Source of the DNA: Protopterus annectens
Lineage: Eukaryota; Chordata; Ceratodontiformes; Protopteridae
DNA: 64,000 nucleotides
Reading direction: 5' to 3'
Assembly: GCF_019279795.1 (NCBI RefSeq)
Contig: NC_056738.1
Span: 400,872,683 to 400,936,682 of the forward strand
The stretch's first letter is position 1, and each line of letters begins with the position of its first letter. Shown here piece after piece: positions 22,646-34,689 of the stretch. The notes beneath the pieces are model-generated. The model was not told where the DNA came from. It saw only the letters and a program-made list of their open reading frames with translations, and did not search any database. Position numbers and translations under genes: made by a program.

Positions 22646-24622
22646 TTGTTCAACAACTTAACTTACAATGAGAAAAGTTTGTTAAACAATTTGAAGGAAA
22701 ACAAGGGTATAAGAATCATGACTCCAGACAAGGGTGGGGGTGTTGTTTTATACAGGTTGGAAGACTACATTAATGACATGCAAAGTATTTTATTTATAAC
22801 AGACAACTACTCTTCATGTTCCAAAAATGAGATAAACATTTCATACAGCAGAATAGATAGTTATCTTTATGAATATTTAATGGATAAGAGAATTTCCAGT
22901 GATGACTATGATTTTCTGCTTAATAAATATCCAAAAGTTCCGGTGATTTTTGGAATACTTAAGGTGCATAAAAGTTTAAAGAAACCAACATTTAGACCTA
23001 TTGTAGCTGCTGCTAAAACCCATAATATGGCAGTCTATGTGGATAAGAAACTGAAGCATATTATGAATAAATTTCCCCATTTATTAAAGGATTCATGGAA
23101 TTTTTTAGAACAGATCAGTAAGGACTTATGGTCAGTGGATACTTCTTTCCTCACTATAGATGTGCAGGAACTTTTTTCCTGTATTCCAAAAAATTAAGGC
23201 TTGTGTCTATTTGAGGAGGTGCTTTTTAAATATTCTTCTTTGACTACTGATGAAAATTTGCTTATATGTGAGCTGATGAGTATTATATTGGAAAATAATT
23301 ATATATTCTTTGAAGAAGTATATTTTCAGCAGCTTAAGGGAGTGGCTATGGGCGGAGCTTGCACCCCCCCCCCCCATATGCTAACCTAGTCCTTTTGGGC
23401 TGGGAATACAAGTATGTTTTTCAAAATGAGTTGTTTTCTACTAATGTGACCTACTGTGGCAGATTTTTGGATGATATTTTTATCTTATGGAAAGGAAGTA
23501 AAGAAAAAATAATAGAATTTGTTCAATATTTAAATTCAACTACAGATTATTTGAGGTTTACGCATCAGTTTGATGAACAGGAAATTAATTTTCTAGATAC
23601 TAAGATTATTAAAGACCATAATGGTTTTATCTCCAAAATCTACCGCAAAAACACGTTTTGTAACAATTACTTGCATTATACTAGCCACCACCCTATTTAT
23701 CAGAAAAAAAAGTATCATAAAGGGTCAGGCCATAAGAATTGCTAGGATGACAACTGTGAGGGATGATGTCATAGCAGAATTTGGAAATTTGAGAGACATG
23801 TTTTTAGATAGAGGGTACCCAAGTGACTTTATTGAGCCCATAGTCAAGGATGTTTTAGATAAATGGGGTAATATTTATGTACCTCTATTAGGCACTGGTG
23901 GGGACAGCATACAGCAAAAATCTACAGAGACAACATTGCAGTCTGCGCCCAATTTTCAGCAAGTATGTGTAGTGCAGTATAATCCTTTATATTCCCAGAT
24001 CAAAGGAATCTTGACAAGAAATTGGAACATTTTCAGACCTAATACTGATGTTTTTCATACCCTGGGTGATAAACCCATTTTTTCTACCAAGGTGGGGTTC
24101 AATCTCAAGTCTTTATTAGAGACAGGTAGTAGTTGTAGTACTAAACATGATAAAAGATGTGGAAGTAGACCATGTGGAAGGTGTTCTTATTGTTCATATA
24201 TATTGCAAGATACTTCTATCTCCCTTGATAATAAAAACAAAAGTCATGTTTTCTTAAAAAGTGGTAGTTGTTATTCCAACAAACTAGTTTATATAGCCAT
24301 CTGCAGCACCTGTTCCTCCTTCTATGTAGGCAAAACAGAGAGAATGTTCAAAACTAGAATATATGAGCATCTCTATGATATCAAAAACAAAAAAGATACT
24401 AATGCTTTATATAAGCATAGCATTATATGTGATGGTTATTTATGCTTTAAGTTTGGCATACTTGAATTTGTAAATGTTGAAACAAGGGGTGGGGATTGGC
24501 AAAATGTATTATACAAGAAAGAGTTAATGTGGCAGTTAAGATTAGCTGCTGATTATCCACCTGGGCTCAATGAGCATATTACTATAATGCCAATTCTCAA
24601 AGAGAAGGCAAATCAAATCTAG
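22646..24622 (+). pseudogene. PLE-A polyprotein: reverse transcriptase plus GIY-YIG endonuclease (decayed)
   Basis: The N-terminal part has TPDKGGGVVLYRLEDYI (22710-22760), the usual start of PLE reverse transcriptases. Next come VPVIFGILKVHKSLKKPTFR, motif A as FLTIDVQELFSCIP, motif B around GVAMGGAC and motif C as RFLDDIFILW (23461-23490). After a linker with the Cys cluster CGSRPCGRCSYC comes the GIY-YIG nuclease, seen as VYIAICSTCSSFYVGKTERM (24287-24346) with R and EH downstream. The C-terminus reads MWQLRLAADYPPGLNEH. The fusion of a telomerase-like polymerase to a GIY-YIG nuclease defines the family. The part from 23621 to 24622 (333 codons) is open. The whole has about three breaks, and the extreme N terminus of a full PLE protein appears to be missing. 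Confidence 0.85.
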
Positions 24623-24631
24623 CAATGTCTA

Positions 24632-24946
24632 TAATGTTTGTTATAACCAAGTGTTATTGTGGTAATATTTTTGTACTATTTTTGTACTAATTTTGTACTA
24701 TTTTAAGGTTATGTCATGTGGACATGGTCATTTATGATGAAATTATTTATTTTATCTAAATTATGTCGTGTTTATAACTTCAGTATGTCCTTTCCCACAA
24801 ATGGAATTGGTTGGTTTAGAACCAGTGGCAGACCAGCAACTTGTATTTAAATGAAAAATTCACAATGGCAGTTTGTTCTGAAGAAGTCATACTTATTGAT
24901 GAAAGCGCTTGTTTGTTTTATTATTTTTATATTAAACCAAGACTGT
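24632..24946 (+). repeat. PLE-A right inverted end repeat
   Basis: This non-coding 3' segment follows the stop codon of the PLE-A ORF and carries the right hammerhead-like motif. It ends with attaaaccaagactgt next to the target duplication. Confidence 0.85.
24875..24913 (+). ncRNA. Hammerhead-ribozyme-like motif, PLE-A right end
   Basis: It is identical to the left copy through CUGAAGA, helix II, GAA and AGCGCUU. The last helix I strand differs (GUUUG instead of AAC), so helix I would not close. It is a decayed counterpart of 22310-22348. Confidence 0.5.
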
Positions 24947-24963
24947 GAATAAGCATACTAATG
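24947..24963. repeat. Right target-site duplication of PLE-A
   Basis: Exact 17-base repeat of 22185-22201. Confidence 0.85.
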
Positions 24964-26297
24964 CCAGATTTCAGGAACAACGGGGGCATCCACAACTGTG
25001 GGCAGTATAGAGGTATCAAACTCCTGTCATACTGCATGAAAGTTCTTGAAACTGTGATTGATAAATGAATATGTAGACTAGTAGAAAACAAGATGATAGA
25101 GGAGCAATTCAGATTCAGATCAGGATGCAGTACAACCAGCCCAATGTTCACAGTGAGGCAGATAGCTGAAAAGAAGATAGAGATAAAAGAATCTAGCTGG
25201 CATTCTTAGACGTGGAGAAAGCATATGGCAAGGTCCCACGAAAAGTGATTTGGGCAGTCCTGTGACGATTTGAAGTCTCAGAAACATTGGTAAAATTAGA
25301 ACAAACTATGTGCATGAACCCAGTGACACAAGTACTAACAGTATTTGGACTCGCAGAGGAGTTTTCAGTGAAAGTGTGTATGCAACAGGGTCCAGCTCTG
25401 AGCCCAGTGCTTTTCATACTGGTGATAGACTACATTAGCAAACAAGTCAGATGGTACATATCAACAAAATTACTGTATCCAGATAATGTGGCATTACAGA
25501 TAGACAAGAACAAGAACTTGAAAGGATAGGGAAATGAAAACCTGAAAACACACAAGATGAAATGAAGTACAGATAAAACAGTTGCAATTGCAGCAAATGG
25601 GGAAAAGCAGAAGAAACTGAAAATTGAGATAGCACTGAAAACAGTGGAAGAAATTAACAGCTTTGGGTACATGGGAAGGGTGGTTAAGTAGAATAGAAGT
25701 GTGAATGAGGAGGTCAAAACTAGAATTAGAGGGGCAGCAGCAAAATGGCAGTGTGTGTCGGGTTAGTGTATGACAGCCAAATGCCAAAAAGCTGGAGCAT
25801 AAAGTGCGCAAAACTGTGGTAAACCAGTACTACTGTATGGTGTGGAAACCTGGGCAGTAAAGGCAGAGCAGATGAGGAAGCTAGAGATGATGGAGATGAA
25901 GTGCCTGGGACTCGTGGTAGGATGCGCACTGTGGGACAGACAAAGAAATGACGATATCAGAGTGGAAGCCCAAGTAGCTGCAATTGCAGAGAAAGTCAAA
26001 GAGAACAGATTATTATTATCTGGGCACATTTGCAGGAAAACAGAAGACAATCTGATGAAGATGATTTAGGCCAGATAGGAAGAAGGCAAGAGAAAGCAAG
26101 GGCATCCAGCAAAGAATGGATGGACTGTGTGAGAAAAGACCTGTTACAGTTAGGCGTGAGTGTAGAAAAGGATTGGCAGTGAATTAGAGATAGCGACAGT
26201 TGATGCAACACCCCAATCCCATGCAAGAAATGTGAAAAAGGGAGTTGGATAAGAATAATAATATTTTAATACAATTCCTTCATATGATAGCCTGGTG

Positions 26298-26298
26298 G

Positions 26299-26346
<48 letters not shown>
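26298..26346. repeat. (TAA)n microsatellite
   Basis: About sixteen uninterrupted copies of a TAA/ATA unit. It follows the RTE C-terminal block and may be its simple-repeat tail. Confidence 0.9.
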
Positions 26347-26347
<1 letters not shown>

Positions 26348-26349
26348 CC

Positions 26350-26515
26350 ATGTGTTAACCAAGTAGACCCACTTTTCAGGGGGAACAGTGGAGCGATATC
26401 TGGTTAAATGATTTGCTCAAGGTTGCACACAAGGTAAATTAGGTCTGCAGGAATCAAACCCTGTACCACAGAGTCTCCAATTCACAGCCTTAACCTTTGC
26501 CCCGACTGAAAGACA
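26350..26515 (-). mobile_element. tRNA-derived SINE, MIR/CORE-like, minus strand copy
   Basis: The reverse complement has a tRNA-like head with gttaaggctgtga and box B ggtttgattcctgc, followed by cttgagcaaatcatttaacc, the MIR-like body. It has relatives at 13660 (+) and 30030 (-). Confidence 0.6.
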
Positions 26516-27855
26516 ATAGAGTAATAGGATGATGAGTAATAGAACGGTGTTGCCTAAGTTGATTTCAGCAGAGCATTTTATATCATATTTTACAAAAGGT
26601 GAACAAATCATATAGACTTGAATGTGGGCATAGAACAGTAGCATGGATACAGCATTGGCTAGGCAAGTCTTCTTTAGTGGAAACCTTACTCTGGATATGT
26701 AATTTTATAATAAACAGTGCAACTACAGTGTATCTGACCATAGTGTATCTAGATTATGGCCCAGTGTTTTAGTGTAATCTGTGGCATAGTGAAGACATGT
26801 AATTTAACTAGCAGTATAAACTCAATAGAGACACTGTACATAAAATTATAAAATGCATTTATTTTTATTTGAGTGTTACCTGTTACATGAAGTACATCTT
26901 CATTTTGTTTAGAGCCTCCCCTATCTTAATAATACATGTGATTAACAGGTCAAATCCTTGAAAGACTATTTCAGTTATGCAGTGGAAATCTAGTAATGAA
27001 AACAAAAATCAGGCAGCAGTAATGACCATAAAAATTTCCATTTCACTCATGACAGGTTGACTACATATTATGATCTAAAAGAAGAGAGTAGCTCACTTTA
27101 TAGATTCGGACCATAAAAAGACTGTTTTAACAAAAAAAGGAAAGGACATTTTCATTTATACTCCATCCTGAGTCACGTCCAAGGTTAACAGGTGCAATAT
27201 GGTAACTAACCAGCTGCTATTCGCTAGTCTCTATTTGTTTTCTATCTTAACAATGTAGGAGTTTGGTGGCGAGTATTTATTATTTATCACTGGATAATGG
27301 GTATTGAATGTGAGCTACCTCTTGCATGTCATATGTGTTATTTTATTTCTTATGTTATTCTTTGAAACTGCTGTATCTACGTTATTTGGACTGCATTTCT
27401 CTCATGAGCTGACATTTGTAATTTCATTTAGGCTGCAGTTGTGTGGTCCTAAATGATTAAGTTTCTTTGAATCTTTGAATTTTGTAAATTTATGAATAGC
27501 ACATACTGAAAATGGAAAATAACAGTAAACGATTAAAACACAAAACAAGTAGAAACATTTCTCTGTACATTTTTACCTGAAAGTAAGCAAGCAACATGAC
27601 AACTGGTGGGTTACTGTATTACACAGGAATGAACCTCATCAGTAGAAACAGTTATTTTTCTTTCTGCCGAGGGTAGGCAACTAGTAAGACCTCACTTGAA
27701 GCAATGTCTGTAGTTCTTTGGTTTGCCAAGACATTCACAGGACAGAGGTTGCACAGAGCAAGTCAGCAAATACAGCACAGTCTTTATCAGAAATGAAATT
27801 CCTGTTCAGATTTATTAATGTGTACAAGAACTAAATATGTCTAGAGTAGTAGAAA
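26516..27855. other. Interval without recognisable gene
   Basis: AT-rich sequence with many short homopolymers. I see no coding region, motif or repeat that I can name. Confidence 0.4.
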
Positions 27856-27859
27856 AATA

Positions 27860-29110
27860 AAAATTAAATAAATTAGAAACGGTTATGATTAAATAATAAA
27901 CCAAAAACAAGTAAAATATCCAGGCTATCTGTATAGGCCAGACCAAACAAATACATTTTAAAGGCCTGTTAAAGCCGCCCCATAATAACGATTCACATAG
28001 TTTATATTGTAAAGGATTGTAAAGGAACAGCACCTGTTGAGAGAGAGAACATAGATGAGATGTTTCCAGTCACTCCCTTCAAATGACTAACAGCCTTAAT
28101 AGCCAAGAAGAGCTGTTTGAGATATGAAGGAGCCAAATCATGTGGAATTTTGTAGGTTAACACCAAAAGCTTTAGCTATTGTCAATATTTATAACACAGC
28201 CAGTTAGATTCCTTAACACTGCTGCAATTTAGCGACATTGTTAACTGCCTGTCAAACAGGCAGCAGGCCTCTGGAACAGCTGCAGTCTGTCAAGTTCTGT
28301 GTCAGGAATATCCAGGTAAAGGCATTATTGCAGTAGTTAAAACTTAAGCAAAATAAGCCATAAGCCACCCAAGCAAGATCCTGTGATGGAATCAGATGAT
28401 AAATCGAGTCATAGTTCTCAGGGGAGAACAATGACATTTGACGGTGATTAGTACCTGTTTGCAGAATGTAGGCCTGTTATTGAAGATCACGCCCAACTCA
28501 ACACAGATAAGACTAAAGACTTTCATCCCTGTAGCTAATACAGAGGTGAAGTACAGCAGCTGTGGAGTCTCTTAGAGCAGTATGCATAGCCAAGACATCT
28601 GTTTACATGGCAGCCATTGACATATGTAACCCAAGTCTTCCACCAGGGAAGTGACAACAGCAATCTCATCTTGATAGAAGCAGTTAATTTGGAATTGACT
28701 ACAAGCCTCCCTCTGTAATGATGTTATCCTGTAGAAGTGTACACACTTTAAACAGTAATTAACTTGGAGTTGAGCCCTGAGGCAGTTCACACTTCAGAAG
28801 TAAAGGAAGGAAGAATTAGTTCCTAACACCACCCCCTGAAACCATTTCACAGTTGTGAGTTGGATAAGTCTAAGACAGTTGTAGAGACCACTCAGAATAA
28901 TCAAAGTGAGTCTGAAAGGAAATCTTGTCTCACAGTGTCAAATGCGACAGATTGGATAAAGGAGGAACGGAACTGTTTAAATAACATTGATCCCTCATCA
29001 GTACAGTAATCTTTTGCTGCGAGGGTTGAAAGTTGAGTCTTGTTTTGCATTTGATTTTGCAATCAAGTATAGTCTGATTACCATGAATTGCCCAAAATCA
29101 GCATCAGAGA
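27860..29110. repeat. Possible unclassified dispersed repeat
   Basis: The base composition is less AT-rich than its flanks, and phrases such as gcattattgcagtagttaaa recall non-coding parts of old vertebrate repeats. There is no open reading frame of note. I cannot assign a class, and this may simply be unique sequence. Confidence 0.25.
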
Positions 29111-29127
29111 TCAGAGACCACCATACC

Positions 29128-29151
29128 TAGGGATAAAAAAAAAAAAAAAAA
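29128..29151. repeat. A-tract
   Basis: A run of about eighteen A after ggat. It may be the tail of an unrecognised retroposed piece to its left. Confidence 0.6.
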
Positions 29152-29450
29152 AGTTTCTCCTTGCAGTCAATTTGATATTATATGTTTCATGCTTGTTTTG
29201 GGCGAACAACTTTTCATGTTTTTGTATCTGAGAATACGCTTGGTTGTTTTATTCTTCCATCAAAATAGATTATGCTGTATGTATAGAGGAACACCAGTCA
29301 GAGGTATGCCGTTAGTTTACTAATTTTTTTTTCTAATGGATGTGATAGTAAACAGCAATACAGTTCTGTACATAACTCCTCATTGAGAATTTTGTCTGAA
29401 AAGGTTTCATTACAAAGCATGATGAAATAAAAGGTGAAATGCAGTTTCTT

Positions 29451-30025
<575 letters not shown>

Positions 30026-30029
30026 TTCG

Positions 30030-30175
30030 TGACCTGGGATTAATCTGATTAGGTGACATGCTCAGTGCCACACATTATGCAGGTAGAGACTGGAGGAATC
30101 AAATTAAGGAGTGCAAAAAAAAAATAGCTCACAGCCTTAATCGTCTGCACTATGCTATTGTACTTCTTGTTCTAT
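30030..30175 (-). mobile_element. tRNA-derived SINE, MIR/CORE-like, minus strand copy
   Basis: The reverse complement shows agtgcagacgattaaggctg (head), tttgattcctccag (box B) and gagcatgtcacctaatcaga (body). It is the third relative of the copies at 13660 and 26350. Confidence 0.55.
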
Positions 30176-30715
30176 TGTTGGGATTAGAAAAGACATGACC
30201 AGCCAAAGGTAGAATGCTCTTAGATGCAAGTTCGTTTTCTCCTTTAGTATAACATATAATGTAAGGTGCAAACTGAGTTGCACCTTCTGAATTCTCTTAA
30301 CACTTCATAGTTATTTCAGCTGCCTTACAAAATAATTGCAAATATATATGTACATTTGAAAAGGGAGCTGACTAGTTCATCTTTCACTGAATCTTACTGC
30401 TGCAAGGGCTGCACATTGTAGACTTATTTTGCACTGATTAAATGTCATTTCACTTTACATGTCATGGGTGTTGTCATGAAAGGAGATACTGCCAACACAG
30501 CTATCTGGAATTTTGTAAGTAATTATATGTCATTTGTGAATATCAATATGATCTGTATAAGATGCTTATGTTACAAATGTATTAGAACTGTATGTCGTGT
30601 GTATATCAAACTGGTTTTTACAGACATGTGTTAAAAAGGTGTTTTATAAAGTGCTTGTGCTCAAAATGTAACCACAGTGTGAAATGTACTTGCACTATTG
30701 TAACTGTTTAGATGT
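30176..30715. other. Interval without recognisable gene
   Basis: AT-rich intron sequence. No element recognised. Confidence 0.4.
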
Positions 30716-30719
30716 TTAT

Positions 30720-31300
30720 ATTTTAACAGTGGAAACTGGAATACAGGAGGCTAACTTTAGAAAATTAGCTGAAATTAAATTACTTTGTAAGCCAGGCCGG
30801 AGACGAGAACCATTCACCATGTCTGCTTTGCTTTGTAAGTAAGTTTGTTGGGCATAGTACTCGCTTAGATATAGCCAGGAATATAGCAAAACTTAGTTTA
30901 GATATTTTTCTTTATTTATTTGAGAATTTAATTGTATTCATTAAAAAAAAATCATTGCCATCAGAATGCCAAATTGAATATTTTTAGTGCTTTTGTCTTT
31001 GTACATATGGTGTTTTGATGGCCATGATTTTTTAAATAAATTTTAATTGATTTTTATGTTTTGTAACTTTAACTTAATTGATGCTCATTTGTGATTTGAT
31101 GATTTTGAAAGAAGAAGTTTATATAAGGAGAGCTGGATGTTGTATTTGGTTATATGGTCTGAAGAAGCTCTTTAGTCAAAGCGCTTACCTACTTGATTTT
31201 TGTGTTGCCAATAAATATCTGGATTTATACTTGATTCTATGAAGAGCCTGGATGTCTCGTTACTGGTATTTGTTTTGGACTATTATCTATCAATTTGTTT
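30720..31300 (+). mobile_element. Penelope-like element C (PLE-C), 3' end only
   Basis: The segment around 30730-30830 weakly resembles the C-terminus of PLE proteins (GNWNT... then basic residues). The firm evidence is the hammerhead-like block at 31156-31189 followed by an AT-rich tail with ataaatatctggatttatac, in the same order as the other PLE 3' segments here. The copy is strongly 5'-truncated and no target duplication was found. Confidence 0.55.
31156..31189 (+). ncRNA. Hammerhead-ribozyme-like motif, PLE-C
   Basis: It reads GGU-CUGAAGA-A-GCU-CUUU-AGU-CAA-AGCGCU-U-ACC. Helix I GGU/ACC and minimal helix III are kept. The GAA box is CAA, which in a hammerhead should destroy activity, so this copy is probably dead. 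Confidence 0.55.
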
Positions 31301-31689
31301 GTAGCGAGACTTTTATCCTGTGGGGGACTTTTGTATTTGTTTAGTGTTATATAGTAGATGATATCTTTTTTCTGATGTAGCCTTCAGAAGGGGATGCACT
31401 TTTTCTGCAGATGACTTATCAAAAGTTTTTACAGAAGCATCTGGTTGTCCTTGGTTGCTGCCTTGTTACATTGGCCCAGGTGGCTTGTGCCATGCATAAT
31501 CATACCTCTCAAATGTATCTTCTTATGAAGAATGTTTTTTATTTTGAGTCTTAAAATTACTTGTTCCACACTATTCCACACTGAAGGAGTCTTTTAGATA
31601 TGCATTATTAATAATTTTTTTAAACAAATATCCATAGTAAATAATACCAATTCATATCAATTCAACAGAAGTTTTTTGTCGGTATGAAT
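31301..31689. other. Interval without recognisable gene
   Basis: Sequence between PLE-C and DIRS copy 2. No coding region recognised. Confidence 0.4.
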
Positions 31690-31734
31690 TGACAGATCTG
31701 ATGTCAATTTTCATTCTGTCCTTAACTGTTGAGT

Positions 31735-31860
31735 TCGGATCAGATTCTCGGGTCCGACTCAGCCGTTACTAAAGCTCATGGTAACCAAAAAAGCTCTCAA
31801 GTTTCTCCCTTACCCATACCCATAATGCACCAGCTCCTAATGTACCCCAGATCTTACTTG
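31735..31860. repeat. Left inverted end of DIRS copy 2
   Basis: Its reverse complement (agatctggggtac, gtgcattatggg, gagcttttttggtt) matches 44265-44345. The spacing and order are the same on both sides. Confidence 0.8.
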
Positions 31861-34689
31861 CCACTTTTCGTGAAAAGACGTGGTCAGCCTTAGCTCTCAC
31901 GTTTCGCAGATAAGTGCTATTTTTTTGCAGTTAAAATTTTTTTTTATATCTTCCTAATTTTGTGTATGTATATTACTTGTTTACTTTTCCCTTACCTTCA
32001 TACAATATTGTAGATCTCTTTTTACCGTTGTTGGTAATTTTTTCTTCCTTCACTTTCCTGTCGTACACTCAGGTGTAGCTTTATTACTATTGTTGGTATT
32101 TTTTTCCTGACTTTCTTATCTTTTCTCCTTGTAACAAAAAAAAAAAAACTTCCTTCTTGTTTTCTTAGTTATTATTTTTTTATTTTTTTGAAATGGCTTA
32201 GAAAGGTCCTTCTGGATTCAAAAAGTGTGTAAAGTGTGGGCACAAGTTGCCTCTTTCTGACACCCACACACTGTTTTTATTGCCTAGGCCCACAGCACCT
32301 TCAGGAGGAGTGCTCTGTTTGCCAAAACTTCAACCCCAGAGCTTTAGACGCATCCTAAAAGGTTTGTTGCCATCATCTTTTGGTAAATCTGTCACAGAGG
32401 CTCAGTCCCTCAAGACTAAATCTAAGGAATCCAAATCTCTGTCCCCCATGCCTTCCACTTCCTCTACCCCAATCTCGCAGTCTTTTAGGAAGAGATCTAA
32501 ATCGGATCAGAGAAGATCTTAGTTCCTCTACTTTGGATCCGAAGAAAAAGAAATTAATGGATCCTACGACTTTGGATCCAATAAAGAAACCTATGGATCC
32601 AATAAAGAAACCTACAGATCTGATAGTCTCGTGTGCCACTGTTCTCCCAAGGACCAGATATTCCCCTTCACTTGAGCCCACACCTTCTAGGGTCCCGTCA
32701 CCATTTTTGGAAAGGTGCCAGTCAGTCTCCTTCCCTTGCTTCATCTCGTTCATCCAAGAGTTTGACAGAGGAAGATGTGGACAGAATGATGTGGAAGTTC
32801 CACTTAGTGTTGATCCAGATGGGTGTTTTATCAGCTCCTACCCCTTCAGGCCAGGAGGCCCATCCATCTACCACACCACCACTTCCTGCTTCTTCTCTGA
32901 TTCCTTTGATTGCTTTGGATCCCTGGATCCAAGCCTTCCTGGCCCACCTGACTTGGTTCCGAAGATAACCAAATCTTAGGATCTAAAGCTTACTCTGAGT
33001 GCTCTGGCTCCAGCTTCTTTGGATCCAGATTAATCTCGGAGCTGTATCTTTCTTGTCAGGTCTGAGGGATTTGAGTCACCTCCAAAGCTTTCTCAGCCAT
33101 CTTTGCACCTTGGCACTTCGGCACTGGATAGCTCTGCTCTGATTTCTTCATCCAGGAGATTGCTTTTGGGACGGGAGGATACAGCAGTCCAGTAGCTTGC
33201 CTTCTCTGCACTAGGGTCTTCTCTCTCATGAACAGTCTGGCTTCAAGGTTGTGAAGAAGTTATTTTCTGCTGTAACAGCGGAGACTGATCTAACCCCTTT
33301 GGATCCTCAGACTACTTCCCAGATGTCTCTGCTCTTGTAGCCTCCTCATTTTATACCACATGGGCAGCAAGCTCAAGACCTCCAGACCACTCGGTTATTA
33401 GTCTCTTCTGACACTTTCCTGTAGCACCCCACCGGGAAAGTCCCTAGGAAGAGAAAGTGCAAGAGGAGGCACTTGGATTCTTCACAAGAGTTGGTCACTG
33501 AGGATACTGAAGGATCCCCACAGTCACCTCTGGAAGATGTCTAATTTGGAGACATCCTCGAGATCCTTAAACAGAGAGGTGTTTGGACCCTCAGCAACCC
33601 TTCACCTGAGGAGCCATTATTTCTGGAGGCCTTTGGAGATGGCCCATCTACTTCCTGGATTACTCTGCCTGCAGACAAGCTCATAGATTTGACCTCTCAG
33701 TGGGTGTGGAAGGAACCTGATGTAGTTGAACCAATACCCAAGAGGCCAGATAGGATTCTAACCCTACTTATAGGGAAGGAATTTGGGGGTAAAGGGGTGC
33801 CTGCGGATGCCATGGTCTTGGCGGCAGCCACCAAGAAGGAACTTGGCAAACAGAGTTTCTCTGTTCATCCCCCTAACAAGGAGTCTAGGGCGATGGACAG
33901 GTTTGGGAAGTGTGTCTACACTTCAACAACCTTTGCTCTTAGATCACTGAACTGCTTGGCATATTTTACTAGGTTGCAAGGGGATTTGATCAAAGAACTG
34001 TGAAATTCCCTTTCAGGGACTGTTTCTGATTAGACCCAATAGTCTGTGGCCCCTCAGCTGGCTACCCTCCAATCTGTCTTGAATTCATTCATGACACTTA
34101 TTTTGTATACAGTGGAAGGTGCCTCAAGGGCAATGGGTTCAGGTATATCTATTAGGAGGCATGCCTGGATGCTCTTATGTGATTTTGCATAGCCCTTTAA
34201 GTCCTCATTTGTAAATGCTCACTTTGATGGCACTTCTTTGTTTGACCCCCAAAGTGAAGAATGCATAATCCAGGTGTGAGAAGGATGGAAAGACCCTCTC
34301 TGCATTGAACATACATTTTTTGACCCTTCAAAGATCCTTTTCTAGGAATCAGTGAGATGGTCGGAAGATGTGGTTCAAGAAGTCTCAGGATAATTTCCAG
34401 GACAACACAATAAGTTCCCCTAGGGGCGAGGGGGGCTCTAATGGGCATCACCATCCACGTTGCAGAGGAGGCCTGCAAAACCAGAGGTCCAGAGATTCTT
34501 TCTCTGACAGACCCTACCAGTGCTCCTGAAAGGAGGCCAGTTGTCCATCAAGGGTCAACTATCTCTGCAACAGAGAGCCTGGCTAAATTTAACAAAAGAT
34601 ACCTGGGTACAGATGATTATTTCCAGAGGTTTTATTTATCTATTTAAATAAATAAATAAGGTTATGTAATACCTTTTTCCCTTCCACCT

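Larger units (their letters stand above)
22202..24946 (+). mobile_element. Penelope-like element A (PLE-A), flanked by inverted end repeats
   Basis: A PLE with one coding region on the + strand (22646-24622) and ends that are inverted copies of each other. Bases 22263-22595 are the reverse complement of about 24632-24946 with few differences. Each end carries a hammerhead-like motif (22310-22348 minus, 24875-24913 plus). The left end is about 60 bases longer than the right. An exact 17-bp target duplication brackets the whole. Penelope elements are known to carry LTR-like ends in direct or inverted order. It landed in the RTE LINE between PDDW and the following PDFRNN block. Confidence 0.85.
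19640..26297 (+). mobile_element. RTE-type LINE, split by two later insertions
   Basis: The endonuclease starts near 19745 with NNIDSLTGQSLEEGMIVRRR followed by LDILCIQETK, matching the usual RTE start (GSLTGRS...DVCCVQETRW). The reverse transcriptase is split. AAGTDEVTADG (about 21115-21145) is followed, after a Tx1/L1 piece, by AVWRERIIPDDWRISIL (22150-22200). After a PLE, the element goes on with PDFRNNGGIHNCGQYRGIKL (24964-25023), VRQIAEKK and VCMQQGPALSPVLFILVIDY (25374-25433). The 3' part has SGHICRKTEDN and HPAKNGWTV (26018-26130), the RTE C-terminal signature. The polymerase region is broken by several stops and frame changes. It ends in a TAA microsatellite, fitting the simple-repeat tails of RTE elements. 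Confidence 0.75.

Noticed and set aside
26298-26346. Short regular repeats suggesting an array
   Set aside because: It is a simple TAA microsatellite without spacers. No CRISPR-like structure exists in this eukaryotic window.
25430-26362. Several overlapping minus-strand frames with long Leu/Phe/Ser-rich proteins
   Set aside because: They are shadows of the RTE LINE read on the + strand and of the TAA microsatellite.
32373-32968. Overlapping frames on both strands of 110-200 codons
   Set aside because: The region is the low-complexity, Ser/Pro/Lys-rich Gag-like part of DIRS copy 2, where frames stay open by composition. Only the Cys/His start is recognisable.
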